Below are positions 10,672 to 22,600 of a stretch of DNA of 64,000 nucleotides, piece by piece. The stretch's first letter is position 1; each line of letters begins with the position of its first letter. The DNA lies in the NCBI RefSeq assembly GCF_963678635.1, contig NC_087071.1, positions 21,171,194 through 21,235,193 of the forward strand, in the 5' to 3' direction. The notes under the pieces are model-generated. The model was not told where the DNA came from and made no database searches. It worked only from the letters and a program-made list of their open reading frames with translations. Source of the DNA: Symsagittifera roscoffensis (taxonomy: Eukaryota; Xenacoelomorpha; Acoela; Convolutidae). The position numbers and the translations under genes were made by a program.

Positions 10672-13600
10672 GTAAGTTAATTTCAAACTCAGATGTATTA
10701 ATGTAATGTTTAATAGCAAACTTCCGCTTGATTCTAGAAAAAAAAACAATAGTATGTTCTCGTTATTTACCGACAGTTTCAATTGAAAAAAAATGGCTCT
10801 AGATTTGGATTTTGAATTAAAACGTTTTGAAATAATAGCTGCTCTCTCTCTCTGTCTCTTTAGGGGGCTTGAAAACATCTCAAGGCTTGATAATCTTCTA
10901 GACCTGATAATTGGAAGGCGTGATATTCTTATTTGTTTCAATTGATTCAAATTTACATCATTTGTTGAAACAAAAAAAAATCAGGTCTCCCGATTATCAG
11001 GTCTACAGTTTTCTAAAACCCGTAAAAGTTTTTAAATTTAAAATCCAAATTCAGAGCTAATTGTAAGCCCTTAAAGAGTGCAACTATAATGTAAAAAATT
11101 TCATTTAAAAACCCCATGTTTTTTTTAAAATTCGGAGTGAAGGGAATAAATCTCAATTCTTCGCTCAATTTATAATCATATAAAAAACTTATAAGACCAA
11201 ACTTTTACCCTCAATAAGACCCTTCTACTATTTTCAATTACTTCTTAATGAGCTAAACGAAAATTAACACGCTTAACTTAAAATCAAGCACCATTTGTCA
11301 TAAATTACATTACGAGGCCAAACTGTGCGCTGGATAGGCGCAAAATTTTGTGTCTGTATGTTCCTGGATTCCAGAGACAAGTGTTCCAAAATGGTCCAAA
11401 TTGTAAGTGAATTTAACTTGCAACACTTCCGTGGATTCCGCGTACAAGTTCCTCTAATGTAAATGTTGTCGGCACATTAGTTGTTTTGGGGATTCTGCAA
11501 CTAGCGAATATAGGTAGTTTTTTCGAATTGCGCAAATGTAAGCGAGTTCCGCAAATGTTAGTTGAATCCGCAAATTTATGCGGATTCCGCTTACAATTTA
11601 CCGATTACGCTTACAATTTGCGGTTCCACTTACCGCTGCAGGTTTCACGACAGCTTAAATTTACTAAACACATACACTAGTATTTGTTTATGGATTCCAC
11701 AAACTGTTCCGGATTCAGCAAATTTTGTTGCGGATTCCGTAACTTTGCCTGTTTTTGGAGCAATTTTAGGCACTAGAGTGTTTTAGCTATTTGTCCGTTT
11801 AACCCAAAACAGCAAAGAAGATGAATGAAAAATAGCAATTTTGCGGATTCCACAACAACTCTGTTATTGGCCTGTTGCGGAATTCGCCTACAATTCACAA
11901 AATGCACAGTTTGGCCTTTTGATGGTATAGAAAAAGAAGATGATGATAGGTTGAGATTAAAAAAATGTTTATGGTTTTTCATTTTTTTTTTCGTGAAGGA
12001 AAGAAAGATAAGAAAAATTCAGCAAATATAAAAATTAGTTTCAACTCCGTGCTTACGAACTGCAAGCTTTATTAGGAAAGCAAAAAAGAATATGTTTATC
12101 CAACAGTGCTAGTAAAACATGAAATTGAGCTAGAAAAATTGACTCATAAAGATTATGCAAAATTGAAAGCTGCTGTTGGAAAAGACTTTTGTACAATGTA
12201 CAAACTAGACTATTTCCTAGATTTGAATTTCTAAGTCTTGTTAATGTTTCAAGGGGAAGAATGGCTGGAATGCTCTCAGGAACCCCCGTCAACTCCCGAC
12301 GACAACGAGATCCGAGTTCCAATAGTCGTAATCCGACGGCAGTCGTTGGTTGACAAAATATTCCCTTTCTACGTTACCATAATGGTGCTTATGCTGAATG
12401 TTGTGTTCGGAACTGAAGTCACGATAAGGGATATTAGGTTCATTTTGCTGAGACCAAAACCGTTGATTGCAGCTGCGATTTGTCAATTCATCTTGTTACC
12501 ACCGGTTAGAAAACATTAGTTTTGTGAAATAAAAACGTGTTCCAAAAATAAATGAGCAACAATGTGAATAGGCCGTGTAGTTATTTTAAACCATCATTGT
12601 TCCAAAACCATGACAAAATGGTTTTCCGCTCGAACTCAAGAAAAATTTTCAAGGTCGAGCAAGGTATCATATTGACGCACTTTCAACCGTGATTCGAATT
12701 CCTAAAACAAATAAATTATATATTTTTCTAATGTGTTTTCTAAAGTTTTTTTCTTTTTTGAATTATAAACATAAATTTAAATTTTTTAAATGTTGTTGCG
12801 TTTTGAAGCTGAAGCCATGCACAAGTGCCACAAACAAGTTATGCAATAAAGGCAATAATTTCATGCAATAATTTTTTCATGCAATAATTTTTTCGTGCAA
12901 TAAAGGGTGCGCGGCTTGAAATCGAACACAAACTAACGCTAGATAAGTAAAGCTATTTAATTTTTTTACTCGAATGCTTTCTAGGAGAATTCCTATCATC
13001 TTGATTATATATTCATTTTTTATGAAAAGACAAATCTGACACGTAAAAACATAAAATATTTGATGTTGGGACTTTGATTATGACAAACTTGCTGTCGAAG
13101 ATCACCTTTTGTACCCATCCTGTACCAATTTGATTGCGAGGCGTACGTAGAGCCCATACCCCCCTCCCCCAAAAAAAATAAATTTTGTTTATCCGTCATA
13201 TCTTGCCAGTTGATCAAGGAGAAAAAAAAATCAGATTGTCATTAAGGGCTCAAAATCAACATATCTTTATTCAGAAACGTCACTCATCAAGCGAACCCTA
13301 GAACTTTCTTTAGCGTTAGTAGATTTTAGTTGATCAGGTCTATACTCAGTAAGATTTCAGTTCGTTAGTTTTATATCAATAACTGTTTAAAACAGAACTT
13401 AATAATAATTAATAGATGTGGTTTCTGCGATTCGCAGAGGATATATGAAAGGCCATCCAGCCTGTCTAAGCAGAGTCCGTTTCTCTTATTTAACGGACGA
13501 TGCTTAGACAGTACTTCATAAGCACTACTCTTTGATGAAATTAGTCAAATATTGGCACTGTTTGAACCGACGTCTAGACCTCATGAAAATCAAAGTCTTA

Positions 13601-16600
13601 CACATCCGCTGTTTGACAATGCTAACATAAACTTGCAACATCTATCATTTAAATTTAAAAATTGCTCAAATTATGTAACACTCAAATGGTTCCGACTATC
13701 TGTTAACTTTATCAAAAATATTTTGGACTAGAATAGCGATGAAAAAAAACAATCCAGCATTAACTTTGTTTTCTCTTTGGAAACTTTTCACCAGAAGAGT
13801 TTTTGAAAATAATCCGCAAAACTAACAAGAAAGAGCGGCATGCCAATTTTTGTTACAATCGGACAATGCAAGCCGATAAATAACATTGAAAATTTCGCAG
13901 GTGGGGAGGGGGGAGGAGCCGGTAGCTGGTTCAAACCTTGGCTAGTCTATATATCACCAACAAAAACATGGTAGAAAATAATGCTTCATCTGGGAAGAAA
14001 TAGAGGTCTTCTTAACTGTTTAATTGATCGCAAACATTCTACTCAAATCCAATGGACAAAAAAACACAAAACTAGTAAATATAAGTGCCTTGTTCTCAAG
14101 TTGGGTTCATTTTAGACAAAAAGAGTTTGAAACAAAACTTGCTTCGATTTTTATCTAAAATATTGTGACCCATTTGTTTTGCCCAATATAATATATCTGT
14201 TCTGAACAAGAATTCAAATGAATTTTGAAATCAGAAGGAAATATCAATGTTGAGAATTACTTTGATTGAATTCAACTTGATAATTGTCACCCGATTTTCA
14301 TTTTACCCGAGCGTTCATTTTATCAAATTACGCGTTTTTTATATCAACAAATTTGATAGTTGAAAAATTGGAACTAGTATGTTTTGTTTCGTCTTTAAGA
14401 GAAACAAAAATGCAAAATTTCAATTTTTTATCAGATAATTTGCTATACTATATACTTATCAAAAACAAAAACTAGACCGTTAAAAACATTTCCATTTTTG
14501 GACGATCAAATATACTGGCGACAAAGTTTTTGGTAGCATGAGGTATCATCGATAAATAATGATTTTTTTGCAAACTTCCAAACATCAAAGAGGATCAAAA
14601 ACAAATAGCCATGTTGTGGATTTTGCCAAAAAAAACCGTTTTTAGCATGTTTCGGAATGCATTCAAATTTTAGAAAAATGCAAGTTCAGCCTCGTAATGG
14701 AGCGTACAAATTTACAAAATACCGGTCCTCTCTAGTACCTTTTATTCATTCAAAATTCTGCGACAGCTACTAAGTAAACTACTGAACGAACTGAATGAAA
14801 AATTGAGGAGGGTATTGTTTTGCTAATTAAACGTAACAATAGACATAATTAATTTTTAAAATCGGCGTTTTTAGCTTTCAACGAAAGTTAGTTTTCTCTA
14901 TATAGCATTGAGAAAAAAAGATATTTTTATTTTTTTTAATTTAAAATTTAAAATTTGCTCAACAAATGAGGCTCACTTTAAAATAATTTACTCACCTAGT
15001 GACCCATTGTTGCTGGCGTAATGTTCGATGAATCAAAATGCGCCATAAATGACCGAATTTTGCTGTAACTAGTTTTATTTTAGGTAAATATCTAAGCGGC
15101 TTTTACTGTGATCAGTTTTTGTCTAATGTCATCTCAAATTGATATAGCGTTTAACGCTTAGAAATTTAATTGAATGGTGCAGAACTTGTAACTAATTTTT
15201 TTTGACTCAGTATTGAATTATTACAGCCCGTGTGTTTGACTAGGATAAAGAAAATTGCGTTTTTTGATATAAAAACTAAATCAATCGGTCGTCGGAACAT
15301 TTCTTTTCGACCATATAACAAACTTTACCAAAGGAATCATCTTGAGCATGTTCAAACTAGAATCCGTGAAAATGTTTACGGACTTTTTTTCGTACAAAAT
15401 TTTTGTCTCCAAGCTCTGCTCATTTCGTAGTGATCTGGATTCCAGATATTTGTCTGTTGAATTCCGCATCAAACATTTTAAAAACAATCGAAACATAAAC
15501 ATCACCTGTCTTTTCAATTTGAAGACGACTGAGCACTACTTTGTTCTCTTTTATTTACCTGAGTTTGACATCGTAACCCAAACCTAGTAAAAGTTCTCAC
15601 TCAGATCTGAAATAGTTTGTTCAGATCTAAGCTTCGGATTTAAAATGTGGTATGAAATGGTAAAATAACGTTTAGATACTTGACGAATGGGTTTTGTCAG
15701 ATCTAGTTTCAGATCTAAAAGTTACTTTTTGTGGTTGTTTTAGAACTGCAAAATTATTTAAGATCTAACTTCAGATCTGAAAATTTGATTTTTTTGTTTT
15801 TTTCTGATCTGCAAAAATCATTGATTCTGATACAAATTTTGCTATTTTAGTTTTTTTTGTTTTCATAGCTACTAGCAAGTACTCAGCAGAGAGTCTCTAA
15901 TCGGAGACTGCTGAATTATGTTTTGCATAAGTAGCGCATGAAAATCAAAAGTTTGATAGGTCTTCAAACAGTTTTTGATAATTTTTTACAACAGTTGAAC
16001 AAAAGTTTGATAGGTCTTCAAACAGTTTTTGATAATTTTTTACAACAGTTGAACAAGAAGTTTTATTTGAAAAAAATGTTTGTGGAATAATTTGAAGTTT
16101 TGTTTTAGCACAAATTAATCTAAGTATAATTGTGTATTGCAGAAACATCAAAAATGAAAATATTATAAATAAACAAAAGTTTTTTCATATCTCATTTCAG
16201 ACCTGAAATTTTGTTTTACAAGGTTAATTGAGATCTGAAAATTTCTATTTCAGACCCAAATTTCAGATCTGAAAATTTAAAATCTCATCAAGATCTGAAA
16301 TAACGAATTTCAGATCTGAGAATCAACTTATCAAAGAAATAAAGAATTTCAGATCTTGTAAAGTAAATTGCGCTAGGTACGCGAAATAAATCCGTAGCCG
16401 GAATAATTCTTCGCCGCAGTTTTTTTGATTTTTTAAACTGATTGTTTTTGTTTCAGTTTGTTCTGGTCGTAGCCCGTGTCTTCTTAAAACTAAAACAGCT
16501 CATTTTCTTAAACTTCAAAAATCTTCAATTTCTTAAACTCCTGGTTGTAATTCTTTCAATTTTGTCTTATCATAAGTGAGTTTTTAAAAATTAAAACCAC

Positions 16601-19600
16601 TCATTTTCTTAAATTGTTGAACTTCCTCAATTTTTATACTCCTGACTTTTTAAAAATCATATCTATTTTTGTTTCAGTTTGGCCTGGTCATAGCCCGTGT
16701 GTTCGCTTATGAGCCAGATGTAGCCCTGGGTCTGTTGATGGTGGCATGTGCCCCAGGAGGGGGCAACAGCAACACTGCCTCTTATTTGGTAGGGGGCGAA
16801 GTGCCTCTATCCATTGCAATGACGTTCTTCAGTACTGCTATTGCTATAGGTACTTTAAATTTTATTATGAAGATTTTAGTCAACCGTCTAAGGATGGGTC
16901 TAAAACTGGACATCGTTCGATTATTTTGGTCAAATGATTAAATTTATTATGATGACTTTGTATGAATGTTTTAAGGGCGGATCGAAAACCGAAAATGGTT
17001 CGACCATTTCGGTCATAAGTCGAGCATCTCGGCCCGGGTTTTTTGATTTTGGGTTAGTTATTTGATAGATCAAATTCAGTGTGGATATCGGTTTTTTTTC
17101 TAACTTAACTGGATAAAATACAGAAAACAGTAGCGAGTTTGGGGGTGGCGAAGGGGGGGGGGGACGCCGTTTCTCTCAGGGATTCGACCACCTGCCGACC
17201 CAAAGGATCTCCCCTTTGTACTATTTTGAGTTATCAATTTTCGGATGACTGGCCTTATATTGTTCTAAAGGCGCCTTTGGCGCCAATACATACTAATTTT
17301 GAGGAAAGAGCGCGCCGAAAAAAACGCGATTTTTTGGTCGAAATTATCCAAAAAGTGCTTAATAACAATTTTTTGGTCTAGGGTCTTTATGATTTGGGAG
17401 AGCACTGAAAATCAATTTATTCGACCTAATCCGCGCCTGACAGAAAATACGGATAAATTATATACCAATTAAGTTTTCAGATACTGAACAAAATTCTTCC
17501 TTTTCTGTATCTAATGAAATTTTTAGTACCTCAACTAACTTGAATATTTCAAAAACACAGAATATTTCTAAACATTCAACCCCTCCTATCTTAAATTATT
17601 TTCCAGAGATTAAAATCCAAAACAAACTACAAATATCGTAATCCATGTTTCAGGTGCAATGCCTCTCAACCTGTGGGCGTACGGTCGCTACGCTTCAAAC
17701 GACCCTAACTTCTCACCCGAAACAATCCCCTACCTCAAACTAGCCCGAACACTAATTCTAATCGTAATACCAGTTGCCATTGGGATGGTGCTGATTAGCA
17801 AAGCGAATAAAATAACGACCAAAGTGATGAGATTTGCAAGGCCGGTTGTGTTTGTCCTCTTTCTGACGTTCATTGCGACAGGTGAGCTTTTAAACAAATA
17901 TTTCTGAGAAGAAAATAATTTTTTCAGGTAGAAATACTATAGGCCGGAAAAGCAATTTAACTACTTCTACCAATTTATAGCATCTCACTCAGCGGCGTAT
18001 GGGGTGGGGCTTCAGAGTTCCAAATCATAACTACCTAACGGGTTTTTTCTTCTGCTTCGTCTGGTTCTTCTGGTTAACAAAAAATGATGCCAGTCTTTTT
18101 TGGTTGAACACAAGCAGAAAAACATTTTTTTTTGTGAAACACTTCCGCCAAATTTAACAAAAATTGCAAAATTGGTTTCTCATTTGTTAATGCGTCAAAC
18201 TTTCACTCTTAACTGATAACTTTTTGAAGGAGTTTTTTTCAATTCCCGCGACAATCAAGAATCAACGCGGGTGGACCAAAACTTCTTATCATACAATTTC
18301 CATATATGAGACAATTTGTGTCATACAGATCTACATAATTCCATACGTACAGACAGCTGTATGAAATCTCTATGATACACATTTTTCCAAATATGCAAAT
18401 TGTATGACAAGTATTTTTCCAAAAGTTGATTTTATTTTCTGAATGTAATTTCTGAAAAAATTTGGGTTAGGTTCGCAAGCAACAAAGGCCTTATTTTACT
18501 CAAGGCCCCAAAAATTGGATGGTCTTGCATTTAAAAACGAGCTGTCTTTCTCAAATGATATAACGAAAATAACTAACTTTAAACTTTGGCAAAACTTTTC
18601 AACAAGATTACTTTAAAATATGAATTTTTAAATTATCAAACAATGATCAAGGCATACATAAACATGCCATAAAAAAATAATGGGAGTTTTTAAAAAAGTT
18701 ATTGAGCGAAAAGGAGAAAATTCAACATAAGTGTATCCAGGACTACGTTATGAACACAAAAATTAAATTCTGCATGCAAAAAAAAATTTGAGTACAAAAT
18801 TCGATTTGCGGTTGAAAAAAAAACGAAAAAAAAAAATTTGGGCAATTTCAAAATTACTTGGCAATATTTTTGTGTCGCCATCAAAACAATGCTAGTCATA
18901 CAATTTCCATATATGGAAATTGTATGCAAGTATTTTTTTCAAAAAACAAAAACATCGGTTTTTTCATCACCAGGCTGTTTGATTAGAATCAAACAGCCGC
19001 AGAAATTTGTTTATATCTTTTTTCAACATTTTTGCAATTGTACGAAAAAATGTTTGACAAGCATTTTTCCATACACTTGATGTGTGGAATTGTATGATAA
19101 GCATTTTCGGTGATGGGAGATCAACCCGGGAATTATAATTTGATTACCGGTACGTTCGGTGTGCTTTTTTTGTTTAATAACCAATTTATTTAATCTCCTG
19201 CATCAAGCTACAGTGAAGCTTCAAACTTCATTTTTTAAATGAAGTTGTTTCTTTTCTTCATTTTTTTGTCTACAAACGATTCAGTTGTTAAAACACCAAG
19301 TTTCTAAATCTAAAATACACTTTGGACTTATCAGATGTTAATCAATGAGTTGGAAAATATATTTTTTTCTACAATAAGTTCAAAATTTAGTTGTTTGAAC
19401 GGAAGAAATGATTTTTTCAAAATTCAACAAAACATTTAGCGCAGTTCGAAACTTCAAAAAAAGAAACGATTATGAGTTATAGTCGCTATAATTGTTAAAA
19501 ATCCGAAATGTGCAAATCTATGTTGTTTGGCTCTGACAAAATCATTTTTTCCATTCAAACGACAAAATTTCAAACACAAGTTACCTTTGTGTGTTTTTTT

Positions 19601-22600
19601 AGTTGACAATTTTATCATAAGTTAAGCCAACTGCTGAAATTTTACTTTTTGAAAGTGAAGTTCAAGTTTTAAAACGTTATTTGTTTTTAAAGACAGCTGA
19701 AAGTCAAACCTTCATCGATTGAATATTTTGACAATATGACTCTATGTTTTTAATTTTTTAAGTGTTGGTTTGTCTTTGTAATTTAAGCTAAAAGCAAACA
19801 TCAAAAAAATTTTTTACAGTATCTGTGATAACTGAAAGAACTGAAAGAAGTTTTCAAGAAGTTAACTCAGAAACTTTGTTTTCTGACATTCGCAGGCTGA
19901 GATCTAGTGGCCTATTACATAACTCTGTATGGTTAACACTGACTGTAACTACAATTTTCTTTTCGATCAGCGCAATTGGCCCTGACAAAATAATAAAAAC
20001 ACCACAATATAAATAAGCTAAGGTAAAGCGAGGCAGCAAATTTTCAACACTAAGTAAAATTTTTTCTAGTACTTTCATAAGGTTGCGCTTCAATGTTAGA
20101 CTACAGTCTTCTTTTCGATGTGCGCAAATGGTCTTGACAAAATAATGAAAACACAACAACATAATTAAGCTAAGGTAAAGCGAGGCAGCAAACTTTCAAC
20201 ACTAGGTAAAAACTTTTTGTTTGCTTTCATAGGTTGCGCTTCAATGTTAAAATTTTCTAGTTTATTGCGGCAACAATTTCCTCTTAATAGTCAAACTCTT
20301 GTGGATTTTTCCAAGCTGAGTTTCGTGATCGCGTGCTGTCGAGTGAATTGTAGCCAGCATTTCTCCTAAACAAATGGCTCTCTTTCAACGTGAACTGTGT
20401 CCCTATCGATATGTCTGTTTTTGTTTCAATTGTGGCTAATTTCAATCGGTAAGCCTCCACTGCTGCTTCGTGCATTAATTCCTGATACATCTTCTATAAT
20501 CGATTCGTCGAAAAATGTCTAGTATTATTTCGATTTGCACCTCAGCCGAGTTTCAGAATTTTTCAGCAGTTTCTTGTGAACCTCGCGTGAAAGCTTAATC
20601 TGCAACTTTTTTGTACTCCTCGAGAACAAAATCCTGTTTTTCAAATGTGTCTTTCTGTGGAGTATTCCGATCAATTTTTGTAAATTTTTAAGATTTTTTT
20701 TCGATTTCCCGGGAGTCGAACTGGGAGTCGAACAGTTTCATTATGGTTTTTCGGTTTTTCTTTCTCTGGTTCAGGTGATTTTCCTTTTTTCATTGCTTCC
20801 CCTGCAGCTTTCATGTTTCTAGCCTCCTTGCTGCGGTTTTTTTTTCTCTTTTTGTTCCAAAAACACTTATTTTTTCGTTCGCGGCTTCCATGTTAGAACT
20901 CCTGCTGCATTGCGTTTTTCTCGTTTAATGGATAAAAATAGCCAATCCCCGACTTTGTGTCCTTTGACGTAACCACTGATTAGCATGATTGATATTGTTC
21001 CGTAGTCAATTCCTCTTCATTTTACTGCTGCTGTCGCAGTGTCTCTCCGTCCAAATCACTGTCTGATGTTGATTTGATGGCCTCCTTTTGATATTTTCCC
21101 TTTGGCTCTTCCAAAGGGTTTTGGTTTTTCTCGTTTTGCTCTCTTTTTAAATGCAGGAAGTGGAATTTTCGCTACCGCGATATCGTTTTTGTTTATAGAA
21201 TCGGTTGCTGTCTTTGCAGTAAATGGGGTTTTTGAGGCGACTTTTCTCTTCATTGGGTTTGTGAGCGCTCTCCCACTTTTTCGGCTTTTATGCTTTCGTA
21301 AAAAAACTCTTAGTAGGATCGTTCGTTCAACAACTCTGGTTTATCTTTGATAAAATCATTCTCCCATGAGCAGAGTAGTTCTTGTGTTAGTTTGGTTTTT
21401 TTGAGCTGGTTTCGTCTACAATCCGTCTGATGTCACTTGCCGCCGCAACCCGACTTTCGGCATTTCATCTGGCATCGGCTTCCAGAAAGTCTTTCAGCGC
21501 TCGTGCCCGCTCTCTATCTCGCGCAGACGATACTTGCTCTTAGAATAGCTGACTGATTTATCTACAGCCCTTTCCCTTATTTACAATCTTTAAATTATCG
21601 CAGAAACTCTCGATTATTCTCCTAGTCTGCCTGGCTGTGAGAGCGGATCTTTCAAGGTGCTGCATATCTGATCAAGCACGATTATATATGATTTTTTTTT
21701 AAGATGATCTCAAATGCATTTTGTGGTAATCGGAAAAATGCGCCACAAAGGGTGGTCGTTGAAGAGTTTTTAGCTTTTTTCATCTGAGATCTCGCATGAT
21801 TGTGCTGAGGCATAGCTTTAACGACGTGATTTTAAGGCAGGACAAAGTATTTGCGTGATATTGGGCTCCGTGCAAATTCAATTCATCAATTTTCCTTTGA
21901 GCCCTGAAAAATCATCAGCTTCAAAAGATACCGGAATCCCATGTGTGCCGACATAGGAGCGAAGAAAGTTTGATGGCAATTTTTCCCCGGAGTTTTGCGC
22001 AGTGGTAGAGGTTTGGTGCAGTTTTTTGGAATTAATTATTTAGCTTTCATATCGTATCTGGTGCAGCTTCTGCACTCCTCCACGGAGTTAATGCACTCCT
22101 CCGCGAGGATTATGCATGTGGGGCCACCACAACTAGTTTGAAACTTGTAGCATAGCCTCTTGGCCCGGCTATCAGCGGTGAATTCTCTTTAGTACTACCT
22201 GCGTAAGTTGTCCCGGAACAGCTCAACGGTTTTCGATCAGAATGCGTATTCGTAAAGGAGCTTATTAGTTCTCGATCCAGACATCCGAGATGAGTTTGGC
22301 CAATACGCTTTTAATGAAGAGTCTGGAGATGTTTAACACCCTTTGCGCTGAGAAGTTCCGACAGTTTGAACTCAATTTTCTTTGACAAGTGGCCGACTGT
22401 TCTGCTGGGAAGTATCATAATCACTTCTGGACTGGCTTCATTGTCGTCTAACGTGAAGTCCACATCTACAATTTCCTCCCTTTCTACTTCTTCTCGCTTT
22501 TAAAAGCTCGCTTTTATTTCAAACATGTTCTAGGCATCCATCTCTGCTCAACAGTTTCCAAAACGAGGTGATTTGATGTAATCCTTGATACTATTTTTCT

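Noticed and set aside
21102-21350. Plus-strand hydrophobic frame as a membrane protein
   Set aside because: It is the complement of a Lys/Arg-rich minus-strand coding remnant, which gives hydrophobic codons on the other strand.
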